Source: Candidatus Nanopelagicales bacterium (GTDB lineage Bacteria; Actinomycetota; Actinomycetes; S36-B12; UBA10799). Taken from it: a stretch of 6,555 bases of DNA. The stretch lies in contig JALOLM010000128.1 of assembly GCA_025455985.1 (NCBI GenBank), positions 1-6,555 on the forward strand, read 5' to 3'. Under the pieces are notes generated by a model. That model was given only the letters and a program-made list of their open reading frames with translations, ran no database searches and had not been told where the DNA came from. Shown piece after piece: positions 1 through 6,555 of the stretch. Position numbers and translations under genes: made by a program. Position 1 is the first letter of the stretch. Each line of letters starts with the position of its first letter.

Positions 1-1215
1 GTGTGGGTTGACGACCAGGACTTCGACGTCGCCTTCCACGTCCGCCGGTCGGCGCTGCCGTCGCCGGGGACTGACGGACAGTTGCGCGAATTAGCAGCGC
101 GGATCATGAGCCGGCCGCTGGACCGGATGCGCCCGCTGTGGGAGGTGTACCTCGTCGAAGGCCTTGAGGGCGGCCGTTTCGCGATCCTGACCAAGACCCA
201 CCACGCGATGATCGACGGCACCGCCGCCGTGGACATCGGCCAGGTGATCCTGGACTCGACGCCCGACCCCAAACCGACCCCCGACCTGCACTGGAATCCC
301 TCACAGGAGCCCAGCGGTGCCGAACTGGTCGCTGGTGCTGTGGTCGATACGATCCGGCGCCCGGCCGTGGTGGTGGACGGCGCCCGCAAGAGTCTCAACG
401 ACCTCAGCCAGTCCGCACACGGGGTGTTACGTCATGCCGGGGGACTGGTCACCGCGCTGTGGTCGGCTGCGCGCCCGCCTGCCGAGAGCCCGCTGAATGT
501 CCCCATCGGTTCGCAGCGCCGGTTCGGGACCGCAACCCTGGACCTCGAAGACTTCAAGCGGATCCGTCGCCACCACGGCGGCACCGTCAACGACGTGGTC
601 CTGGCCGTGATCGCCGGTGCCCTGCGCGCCTGGTTGATGACCCGGCAGGAGACCGTGGGGACGCGGCACACGATCCGGGCGATGGTGCCGGTCAGCGTGC
701 ACGACATTGACCACCGGCGTCCGGGTAACCACGTAGCGGCGTTCATCGTGGACCTGCCCACCGGCGAGCCCGACCCGGTGGTGCGGCTCAACCGGATCAG
801 TTTCGAGATGGGCCAGCACAAGGACGGCGGCCACATGGTCGGCGCCCAGAGCCTGGTGGCGCTCACCGGATTCGCCCCGCCGACCCTGCACGCCATGGGC
901 GCCCGGGTGGCCGGCGACCTGTCGCGGCGGGTGTCCAACGTGGTCGTGACCAACGTCCCCGGGCCGCAGACCCCGCTGTACGTCGCCGGCGCCGAGTTGC
1001 TGGGCGCGTACCCGGTCCTGCCGCTGGTCAAGGGCATGGCGGTCACCATCGGGCTGACCTCCTACAACGGCGGGGTGTTCTTCGGGCTGAACGCCGATCG
1101 GGACGCGATGGACGACATCGACGTGCTCACCGCGTGCCTTTCGGAGGCGATGGACGAACTGCTGGAAACGACACGACGCACGCGTACCCGAGCAAAACGG
1201 GTCCGGAGGGACTAA
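1..1215 (+). CDS. Wax ester synthase/diacylglycerol acyltransferase (WS/DGAT), 5'-truncated by window edge
   Basis: This bifunctional acyltransferase family transfers acyl groups from acyl-CoA to diacylglycerol or long-chain alcohols, making triacylglycerol or wax esters at the inner face of the membrane and on lipid droplets. The family active-site motif HHxxxDG is present as HHAMIDG (visible residues 67-73, His68 being the expected catalytic base). It is followed by the conserved NDVVL segment at 197-201 and the NVPGP segment at 318-322. The C-terminus is a basic Arg/Lys-rich tail. The 404 visible residues are short of the usual 450-480. The first residues (VWVDDQDFD) match an internal family segment normally about 60-70 residues in, so the GTG at base 1 is an internal valine and the true start lies upstream. 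Whether the product makes TAG, wax ester or both cannot be read from sequence. A patatin-like hydrolase gene follows after 57 bases on the same strand. Confidence 0.93.
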   Translation: MWVDDQDFDVAFHVRRSALPSPGTDGQLRELAARIMSRPLDRMRPLWEVYLVEGLEGGRFAILTKTHHAMIDGTAAVDIGQVILDSTPDPKPTPDLHWNPSQEPSGAELVAGAVVDTIRRPAVVVDGARKSLNDLSQSAHGVLRHAGGLVTALWSAARPPAESPLNVPIGSQRRFGTATLDLEDFKRIRRHHGGTVNDVVLAVIAGALRAWLMTRQETVGTRHTIRAMVPVSVHDIDHRRPGNHVAAFIVDLPTGEPDPVVRLNRISFEMGQHKDGGHMVGAQSLVALTGFAPPTLHAMGARVAGDLSRRVSNVVVTNVPGPQTPLYVAGAELLGAYPVLPLVKGMAVTIGLTSYNGGVFFGLNADRDAMDDIDVLTACLSEAMDELLETTRRTRTRAKRVRRD

Positions 1216-1255
1216 CGTTCCGCCGAGTAGCGTTATCAGTTGTCTGTCACTGATT

Positions 1256-1261
1256 GGAGGT
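1256..1261 (+). promoter_or_regulatory. Ribosome binding site for the patatin gene
   Basis: GGAGGT lies 11 bases before the ATG at 1273 and is the best Shine-Dalgarno match in the 57-base gap after the acyltransferase gene. It lies inside the longer reading frame that could begin at TTG 1240, which has no comparable site in front of it. It therefore decides the start in favour of ATG 1273. The spacing is slightly longer than ideal. Confidence 0.6.
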
Positions 1262-1272
1262 GCGACGAAGCG

Positions 1273-2271
1273 ATGGCCTCGCACACCGGTCCGCGGCGCG
1301 GACTCGTTCTCGGCGGCGGTGGCATCCTCGGTGCAGCCTGGATGGTGGGAGCCCTCAAGGCCGTGGAGGACCTGCACGGATTCGATCCCCGCAGCTCCGA
1401 CTACATCGTCGGGACCTCGGCCGGCTCGGTGCTCTCGGCCCTGCTCGGGGCCGGCGTCAGCGTCGAGCAGTTGATCGACCATCAGCGGGGAAAGGCCATC
1501 ACCGAGGGCCCGCTGAACGGGTACTCCTGGGACTACGAGAAGGCCACGGGCAGCCATCGGCCCGGGCTGCCGCGGCTGCTCGGCCCGGGCAGCGGCAAAC
1601 TGATCCGGCGGACCCTGACCGGCGGTGCCCGCAAGATGCCGCCGACCGCGGTCCTCTCAGCCTTCCTGCCCGCCGGCAAGGGCTCCCTGCAACGGGTCGG
1701 CCACCTGGTGGAAGCCTTCACCCCCTTCGGCGAATGGTCGCCGCACGACAACGTGTGGATCGTGGCCCTGGACTACGAAAGCGGCCGCCGCGTCGCCTTC
1801 GGCCATGACAACGCCCCCGAGGTGGCCCTGTCCGACGCGGTGATGGCCAGTTGCGCCATCCCCGGCTGGTTCCGGCCAATGGAGATCGCCGGGCGCACCT
1901 ACATCGATGGCGGCGCCTGGTCGGCGACCTCAGCCGACCTGCTGGCCGGGTTGGACCTCGATGAGGTCTACGTGCTCGCCCCGATGTTGTCGTTCGCCAT
2001 GGACCAGCCCGACACGATGCTGGGCCGCGTCGAGCGCAGGTGGCGGGTACAGGTGACCAAACGCTGCCTGCACGAGGTCGACAAGTTGCGCGCGGGGGGA
2101 GCCGACGTCACGATCCTGGGCCCCGGGCCAGAGGACCTCGAGGCGATGGGTGCCAACGTCATGGACAACAGTCGGCGTCTCGCCGTTCTGGAGACCTCGC
2201 TGAAGACCTCCGCTGAAGCGCTTCGCGACCCGGACCGCGTCGGCCCCGACCACCTGGCGGACGTGAGTTGA
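1273..2271 (+). CDS. Patatin-like phospholipase / lipid acyl hydrolase
   Basis: This is a 332-residue member of the patatin family, which are Ser-Asp dyad hydrolases cleaving acyl esters of phospholipids or neutral lipids. The glycine-rich oxyanion loop GGGGILG is at residues 14-20. The nucleophile elbow GTSAG is at 47-51, giving Ser49. The partner aspartate is Asp212 in the YIDGG segment, after the conserved SCAIPGWF stretch. The loop lacks the Arg of the plant/ExoU GGGxRG form; to my knowledge this is common in actinobacterial members. No signal peptide or transmembrane helix is visible, so a cytosolic or membrane-peripheral enzyme is likely. I chose ATG 1273 over TTG 1240 because a GGAGGT site precedes it and the extra 11 residues do not look conserved. 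The last four bases overlap the start of the next gene, implying translational coupling. Lying beside a WS/DGAT gene suggests storage-lipid turnover, but the substrate is not determined and phospholipase activity is equally possible. Confidence 0.9.
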   Translation: MASHTGPRRGLVLGGGGILGAAWMVGALKAVEDLHGFDPRSSDYIVGTSAGSVLSALLGAGVSVEQLIDHQRGKAITEGPLNGYSWDYEKATGSHRPGLPRLLGPGSGKLIRRTLTGGARKMPPTAVLSAFLPAGKGSLQRVGHLVEAFTPFGEWSPHDNVWIVALDYESGRRVAFGHDNAPEVALSDAVMASCAIPGWFRPMEIAGRTYIDGGAWSATSADLLAGLDLDEVYVLAPMLSFAMDQPDTMLGRVERRWRVQVTKRCLHEVDKLRAGGADVTILGPGPEDLEAMGANVMDNSRRLAVLETSLKTSAEALRDPDRVGPDHLADVS

Positions 2272-2639
2272 TCCGCGCCTACGTCCCCAGCACGCTGCCC
2301 GACGTCCTGGCCTGGTACCAGGCCGGTGCTATCCCAGCGGGCACCACCTTGAACGGCGTGACCTCGGCGTTGCGCGAGACTCATCCGGACGCCGACGAGG
2401 AAGAACTGGAGTTCCTCGCCACCAAGGCCGCCGAGGAACTGTCCACGGTTGCCGCCATGACCTCTGGACGCCGGCGGGCCACTATCGCGGTGGACGTTGC
2501 TGCCGACACCGTGAAGGCCGTGGCAGGTGGGGTGACATCCATGACGGCCACACAACAGATTCCGTTGGCCGACTGGGCGGCCCTTTTTGTCGATGACCTG
2601 GAGTGGTACGCGGTCGAGGAAATCCCACATCTGCAGTGA
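2268..2639 (+). CDS. Small conserved actinobacterial protein, DUF6912-like
   Basis: This encodes 123 residues of unknown function. The N-terminus (MIRAYVPSTLPDVL), the VTSALRE segment at 31-37, the acidic DEEELEF segment at 43-49, a hydrophobic strand ATIAVDV at 71-77 and a C-terminal LEWYAVEEIPHL at 111-122 match what I recall of the DUF6912 family, found in many actinobacteria. The family assignment is from memory, not a search. There are no membrane segments, signal peptide, cysteines or catalytic motif, so it is probably a soluble mixed alpha/beta protein. The TTG start is chosen because it overlaps the patatin stop as TTGA, has a GGCGGA purine-rich site six bases before it, and places the conserved AYVP motif at the very N-terminus. 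The next in-frame ATG (2457) would remove half the conserved part. The overlap implies co-translation with the patatin gene, but a functional link is unproven. Confidence 0.75.
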   Translation: MIRAYVPSTLPDVLAWYQAGAIPAGTTLNGVTSALRETHPDADEEELEFLATKAAEELSTVAAMTSGRRRATIAVDVAADTVKAVAGGVTSMTATQQIPLADWAALFVDDLEWYAVEEIPHLQ

Positions 2640-2660
2640 CCACACATCGGATCGGATCTG

Positions 2661-2668
2661 GTGGAAAG
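2661..2668 (+). promoter_or_regulatory. Ribosome binding site for pruA
   Basis: The purine-rich GTGGAAAG ends nine bases before ATG 2678 and is the best Shine-Dalgarno candidate in the 38-base gap. It supports ATG 2678 over the upstream in-frame GTG at 2603, which lies inside the preceding gene. Most of it sits in the loop of a short inverted repeat (GATCT 2655-2659, AGATC 2667-2671). The stem is only five base pairs and may have no role. Confidence 0.5.
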
Positions 2669-2677
2669 ATCGCAGGT

Positions 2678-4306
2678 ATGGACGCCGTGACCGACATCCC
2701 ACCGATTGAGAACGAACCGACCCGCCTGTACGAGCCCGGTTCCCCACACCGCGCATCGCTGCAGGCGCGCCTGGCCCAGATGCAGAACCAGGGTTCCATC
2801 GACCTGCCCATGAACATCGGCGGCGCCTGGGTCATGGGTGGCGGTTCCCGCACCAAGGTCGTGCAGCCGCACGCCCACAAGCAGGTTCTCGGCACGCTCA
2901 AGAACGCGACCCGTAAGGACGCCGCCGCGGCGGTCGAGGCGGCGAAGAAGGCGGCACCCGCGTGGCGCGCGATGTCCTGGGACGATCGGGCTGCCATCTT
3001 CCTGAAGGCTGCGGACCTGCTGGCCGGGCCCTGGCGGGACACCCTGAATGCGGCCACGATGCTCGGACAGTCCAAGACCGCCTTCCAAGCCGAGATCGAC
3101 TCCGCCTGCGAGCTCATCGACTTCCTGCGGTTCAACGTCAAGTTCGCCGACGACATTCTGCGCGAACAGCCCCGGTCGTCCGCCGGTATCTGGAATCAGA
3201 CCGACCACCGCCCGCTTGAGGGGTTCGTGTACGCGGTCACACCGTTCAACTTCACCGCGATCGCCGGGAACCTGCCCACTGCCCCCGCCATGATGGGCAA
3301 CGTCGTGGTCTGGAAACCCGCGCCCACTCAGCAGTTCGCCGCGAACTACATCATGGAGTTGCTGCTGGAGGCGGGACTGCCGCCAGGGGTGATCAACATG
3401 GTGACCGGCGACGGCATCGCCGTCTCGGATGTGGCGCTCTACGACCCGGACCTCGCCGGCATCCACTTCACGGGGTCGACGCCCGTGTTCCACCTGCTGT
3501 GGCGCACCGTCGGCGAGAACATCGACAAGTACCGCACGTACCCGCGTCTGGTCGGGGAAACGGGTGGCAAGGACTTCGTGTTCGCCCATCCCAGTGCGGA
3601 TCCGGACGTGCTCACCACGGCGATGATCCGCGGGGCCTACGAGTTCCAGGGGCAGAAATGCTCGGCGGCCAGCCGCGCCTACATCCCGCGCAGCGTCTGG
3701 AAGGTCATGAAGGACGACTTCCTCGACAAGGTCGAGAACCTGTCGATGGGGCCCACGACCGACTTCAGCAACTTCATGGCTGCGGTGATCGACGCCAAGG
3801 CCTTCGCCAAGGTGTCCTCGGCGATCGACCGCGCCCACAAGAACCCGGATGTGACGGTCGCGGCCGGTGGTACCTACGACGACAGCGAGGGGTACTTCAT
3901 CCGGCCCACCGTGGCACTGAGCAAGGACCCGACCAACGAGTTCTTCACCGATGAGTACTTCGGCCCCCTGCTCGGCGTGCACGTCTACGACGACCGGCGC
4001 TACTCCGCGGTGATGGACCAGATGGAGGGGATCGCCAAGTACGCCCTCACCGGTGCCTTCATCTCCCAGGACCGGTCGGCGATCGCCCAGGCGCGGGAGA
4101 CCCTGCGCTACGCGGCCGGCAACTTCTACATCAACGACAAGCCCACCGGCGCGGTCGTCGGGCAGCAGCCCTTCGGCGGCGCGCGGGCCTCGGGCACCAA
4201 CGACAAGGCCGGTGCCGCCCAGAACCTGATGCGCTGGACCAGCGCCCGGTCGATCAAGGAGACCTTCGTCCCCCCGACCGACCACACCCACCCCCATATG
4301 AAGTAG
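2678..4306 (+). CDS. pruA: L-glutamate gamma-semialdehyde dehydrogenase (1-pyrroline-5-carboxylate dehydrogenase)
   Basis: This enzyme oxidises glutamate gamma-semialdehyde, the open form of P5C, to L-glutamate with NAD+, the second step of proline degradation and also used in arginine/ornithine breakdown. The 542-residue length matches the stand-alone actinobacterial enzyme. Aldehyde dehydrogenase features appear in order: TPFNF at 188-192, the cofactor-site segment FTGSTPVF at 264-271, the general-base Glu294 in GETGGKD, catalytic Cys328 in GQKCSA, and the substrate-anchor loop PFGGARASGTND at 498-509. The 34-residue Glu-Cys spacing equals that of human P5C dehydrogenase (Glu314/Cys348, from memory). 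The start at ATG 2678 gives the N-terminus MDAVTDIP, closely resembling mycobacterial homologues, with a purine-rich site nine bases upstream. No proline dehydrogenase domain is fused and no putB-like gene is in the window, so this is not a PutA bifunctional protein. The glutamate dehydrogenase gene begins nine bases after the stop. Confidence 0.96.
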   Translation: MDAVTDIPPIENEPTRLYEPGSPHRASLQARLAQMQNQGSIDLPMNIGGAWVMGGGSRTKVVQPHAHKQVLGTLKNATRKDAAAAVEAAKKAAPAWRAMSWDDRAAIFLKAADLLAGPWRDTLNAATMLGQSKTAFQAEIDSACELIDFLRFNVKFADDILREQPRSSAGIWNQTDHRPLEGFVYAVTPFNFTAIAGNLPTAPAMMGNVVVWKPAPTQQFAANYIMELLLEAGLPPGVINMVTGDGIAVSDVALYDPDLAGIHFTGSTPVFHLLWRTVGENIDKYRTYPRLVGETGGKDFVFAHPSADPDVLTTAMIRGAYEFQGQKCSAASRAYIPRSVWKVMKDDFLDKVENLSMGPTTDFSNFMAAVIDAKAFAKVSSAIDRAHKNPDVTVAAGGTYDDSEGYFIRPTVALSKDPTNEFFTDEYFGPLLGVHVYDDRRYSAVMDQMEGIAKYALTGAFISQDRSAIAQARETLRYAAGNFYINDKPTGAVVGQQPFGGARASGTNDKAGAAQNLMRWTSARSIKETFVPPTDHTHPHMK

Positions 4307-4310
4307 GCGG
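4305..4310 (+). promoter_or_regulatory. Ribosome binding site for gdh, overlapping the pruA stop
   Basis: AGGCGG is a good Shine-Dalgarno match that shares two bases with the pruA TAG stop and lies five bases before the GTG start at 4316. A site built into the upstream stop codon supports co-transcription, with ribosomes terminating on pruA and re-initiating on gdh. It also supports GTG 4316 as the start. Confidence 0.65.
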
Positions 4311-4315
4311 AAAAA

Positions 4316-6555
4316 GTGGCAGATGATGCACTGACCGAGTTGCTTGACGCTGCGCACGCGGCGGCCGGACGGGTCAAGCCAGCAGAGTTCGAGGTCGACC
4401 TGGCTGACTTCCTCCCGCGGTTCTACGAGGACGTCGCCCCGGACGACCTGATCGGCAAGGAACCGATCGACGTCGTGGGACCCGCGACCCAGATGCTGCG
4501 CCTGGCGGCCAACCGGCCGCAAGGCACGGCGCTCGTGGACGTGTTCACCCCGACCGTCGCCGCCAATGAGTGGACCTGCGGGCACACGGTCGTCGAGGTG
4601 ATCACCGATGACATGCCGTTCCTGCTGGACTCGGTAGTGGCGGCGATCACCCAGTCCGGGCGTTCCATCCATATGGTCGCCCACCCGATCTACTCGGTCC
4701 GCCGCGATGTCGCCGGTGGTCTGCAGGAGGTCCTGGCAGTGCCCGCCGATGAGGCGCCTGCGGATGCGATCCGGGAGTCCTGGATCCACCTGGAGATCGA
4801 TCTGGAGACCGACCCGGACAGTCACCAGGCGCTGGAGAAATCGCTGCTGACCGTGCTGCGCGACGTGCGCGAAGCGGTGGAGGACTGGCAGCGCATGATG
4901 GCGCAGGCCGTGGCTCTGGCCGAGGAGTTGCGCGATAAGCCTCCGTCGACGGTCCCGCCGGGCTACGCCGCCGAGGCCGCGCAGTTCCTGCAGTGGCTGG
5001 CGGAGGGCAACTACACGTTCCTGGGCTACCGCATGTACGACCTGGTGCGCGACCCCGATCCCAGCGCGCTGGTCAGTCAGCCCGGCACGGGGCTGGGCCT
5101 GTTGCGCTCCGACCGGGTGCAGTCGCAGTCGTTCTCGCAGATGCCCCCGGCGGTGCGCGCGCACGCCACGGAGCCGCGGGTGCTGGTGCTGACCAAGGCG
5201 AACTCCCGCTCCACGGTGCACCGGCCGGTCCCGCTGGACTACGTGGGTGTCAAGCGCTTCGACGACGACGGTGTGGTCATCGGCGAGCACCGCTTCATCG
5301 GACTGTTCACATCGAGCACGTACAACCAGTCGGTCACCCAGATCCCGGTGCTGCGCAGGCGGGTCGATGAGTTGTTCGAACTCAGCGGGTTCGGCCCCGG
5401 GACCCACAGTGGCAAGGACCTGTTGCAGTTCTGCGAGACCTACCCACGCGACGACTTCTTCCAGACCGATGCCGAGGAACTGTTCCCGATCGCACGCTCG
5501 GTGCTGCAGATCCATCAGCGGCGCCAGACCCGGTTGTTCACACGTCACGACCGCTACGGCCGTTATGTCTCATGCCTGGTGTATCTGCCCCGTGACCGCT
5601 ACAACACCCACGTGCGCGAGCGCGTGCAGGCCAGCCTTCTGAAGGCCTATGGGGGCGCGTCGGTCGATCACACCGCGCTGCTCACCGAGTCGGTCCTGGC
5701 GCGACTGCACATCGTGGTGCACATGCCTTCGGGCGTGCCCATCCCCGAGGTCGATGAGGCTGCCCTCGAAGCCGAACTCGCGCAAGCCGTCAGGTCCTGG
5801 GACGACCAGCTGACACAGGCGCTGATCACCGCCGTCGGCGAGGAGCGGGCCGGGGATCTGCTCGGCACGTTCGAGGGCACCTTCCCCGAGGCCTACAAGG
5901 AGGACGCCGCCGCCCGGGAGGCCGTGGCCGACATCGTGAACCTCGATGCGATCGGCGATTCGGGGATCTCGGTATCGCTGGCGCAGCCGGCTGTGGTCAC
6001 GTCGTTGCGCGACCGCCGGTTCACGATCTACCGCGCGGGCCCGCCGGTCTCGCTGGCGTCGGTCATTCCGATCCTCAACGGCTTCGGCGTCGAGGTCATC
6101 GACGAGCGTCCGTACAACGTGACCGGCCGCGACGGCGTCGAGCGGCACATCTACGACTTCGGGCTGCGACTGCCCGACGGGGACATGCCCAACGAGGCCA
6201 CGTTCACCCAGCGTTTCAGCGAGGCGTTCCTGGCGTGCTGGGGGATCCAGGCCGACGCGGACGGCCTCAACACGCTGGTGACCACCGGCGGGCTCGACTG
6301 GCGCGAGGTGGCGGCGGTGCGGGCCTGGGTGGAGTACGCCCGCCAGATCGGCACACCGTTCTCCGCGCAGTACATGACCGAGGTGCTGGTCGGCCACACC
6401 GAGATCGTGCAATTGCTGGTGGACCTGTTCGAGGCGCGCCACCACCCGAACGACCACGACGACAAGTTGGCCGAGGCGCTGCACCACGAGGTGCTGACCG
6501 CGCTGGACTCGGTGGCGTCGCTGGATGACGACCGGGTGATCCGGCAGTTGCTGGG
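4316..6555 (+). CDS. gdh: Large NAD-specific glutamate dehydrogenase (GDH-180 type), N-terminal part, 3'-truncated
   Basis: The large NAD-glutamate dehydrogenases oxidatively deaminate L-glutamate to 2-oxoglutarate and ammonia, and are mainly catabolic. The reading frame is open from GTG 4316 to the window end (746 codons plus two bases), out of about 1600 expected. Family landmarks appear in order: the DDMPFLLDS segment at 98-106 (first ACT-like regulatory region), EGNYTFLGY at 230-238, the GLFTSSTYNQ stretch leading to ETYPRDDFF at 374-382, and IYRAGPPVSL at 571-580 followed by IDERPYNV (third ACT-like region). A helical segment ends at VASLDDDRVIRQLL, where the catalytic domain normally begins. 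Catalytic and NAD-binding residues therefore lie outside the window. No signal peptide or membrane segment is visible; the protein should be cytosolic. ACT-like regions suggest allosteric control by amino acids, a family-level expectation. The start follows pruA by nine bases, has AGGCGG in front and gives MADDALTELL; it is in the same frame as pruA. Confidence 0.94.
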   Translation, partial: MADDALTELLDAAHAAAGRVKPAEFEVDLADFLPRFYEDVAPDDLIGKEPIDVVGPATQMLRLAANRPQGTALVDVFTPTVAANEWTCGHTVVEVITDDMPFLLDSVVAAITQSGRSIHMVAHPIYSVRRDVAGGLQEVLAVPADEAPADAIRESWIHLEIDLETDPDSHQALEKSLLTVLRDVREAVEDWQRMMAQAVALAEELRDKPPSTVPPGYAAEAAQFLQWLAEGNYTFLGYRMYDLVRDPDPSALVSQPGTGLGLLRSDRVQSQSFSQMPPAVRAHATEPRVLVLTKANSRSTVHRPVPLDYVGVKRFDDDGVVIGEHRFIGLFTSSTYNQSVTQIPVLRRRVDELFELSGFGPGTHSGKDLLQFCETYPRDDFFQTDAEELFPIARSVLQIHQRRQTRLFTRHDRYGRYVSCLVYLPRDRYNTHVRERVQASLLKAYGGASVDHTALLTESVLARLHIVVHMPSGVPIPEVDEAALEAELAQAVRSWDDQLTQALITAVGEERAGDLLGTFEGTFPEAYKEDAAAREAVADIVNLDAIGDSGISVSLAQPAVVTSLRDRRFTIYRAGPPVSLASVIPILNGFGVEVIDERPYNVTGRDGVERHIYDFGLRLPDGDMPNEATFTQRFSEAFLACWGIQADADGLNTLVTTGGLDWREVAAVRAWVEYARQIGTPFSAQYMTEVLVGHTEIVQLLVDLFEARHHPNDHDDKLAEALHHEVLTALDSVASLDDDRVIRQLL

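Noticed and set aside
1211..1240. Inverted repeat TAACG/CGTTA after the WS/DGAT stop, as a possible terminator
   Set aside because: The stem is five mostly weak base pairs around a 13-base loop, with no GC-rich extension and no T-run. This does not support an intrinsic terminator.
1240..1272. Alternative TTG start giving the patatin 11 extra N-terminal residues
   Set aside because: There is no Shine-Dalgarno before TTG 1240, while GGAGGT sits before ATG 1273, and the extra residues do not resemble patatin N-termini.
427..1557. Long - strand open frame antisense to the WS/DGAT and the start of the patatin
   Set aside because: It has low-complexity Arg/Gly/His/Val composition, no family resemblance, and runs across the gap between two well-supported + strand genes.
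2603..2677. Upstream in-frame GTG that would extend pruA by 25 residues
   Set aside because: It lies inside the preceding gene, the added residues do not resemble P5C dehydrogenases, and ATG 2678 gives the family-typical N-terminus and length.
4307..4318. The run of five A's before the gdh GTG as a possible frameshift site
   Set aside because: pruA and gdh are already in the same frame, so no shift is needed, and the run does not form a full A-AAA-AAG heptamer.
2381..5548. A 1055-codon open frame on the - strand, antisense to the DUF6912-like gene, pruA and the start of gdh
   Set aside because: Its translation is rich in Arg, Gly, Val, His and Asp with no recognisable domain. It mirrors strongly coding + strand genes. 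G/C-rich third positions suppress stops in the antisense frame, and because pruA and gdh share a frame the effect runs across both. It is a composition artefact.
5570..6487. A 305-codon - strand open frame antisense to gdh
   Set aside because: It lies entirely opposite a clearly conserved coding region and shows the same repetitive Val/Arg/Asp/Gly composition as the other antisense frames.

Overview
The window reads as ordinary chromosome of a high-GC actinobacterium. Base composition is roughly two-thirds G+C by eye, third codon positions are strongly G/C, and GTG or TTG starts are used. The protein families are typical of Actinomycetota: a WS/DGAT acyltransferase, an actinobacterial-type patatin, a DUF6912-like small protein, a 542-residue P5C dehydrogenase and a giant NAD-glutamate dehydrogenase. 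The genus cannot be resolved. All five genes lie on the + strand and are tightly packed. I see no RNA genes, mobile elements, CRISPR arrays, long repeats or gene-free stretches above 60 bases.

Left part (1-2639), lipid genes and a small unknown. A wax ester synthase/diacylglycerol acyltransferase (1-1215, N-terminus outside the window) is followed after 57 bases by a patatin-like lipid acyl hydrolase (1273-2271). The patatin stop overlaps the TTG start of a 123-residue protein (2268-2639) resembling DUF6912. An acyltransferase that makes storage lipid next to a hydrolase that could release acyl chains suggests neutral-lipid storage and turnover, but this is inference.

Right part (2678-6555), proline/glutamate catabolism. 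pruA (2678-4306) encodes L-glutamate gamma-semialdehyde (P5C) dehydrogenase. Nine bases later starts the gene for a large NAD-specific glutamate dehydrogenase (4316 to beyond the window). The two enzymes catalyse consecutive steps: P5C to glutamate, then glutamate to 2-oxoglutarate plus ammonia, each reducing NAD+. They look co-transcribed. They are also in the same reading frame, separated by one TAG and three sense codons. The glutamate dehydrogenase is cut by the window edge just as its catalytic domain should begin, so only its N-terminal regulatory half is visible.

No previously undescribed system is evident. The points most worth a second look are the pruA-gdh pair and its in-frame junction, the lipid synthase/hydrolase pair, and the small DUF6912-like protein coupled to the patatin.
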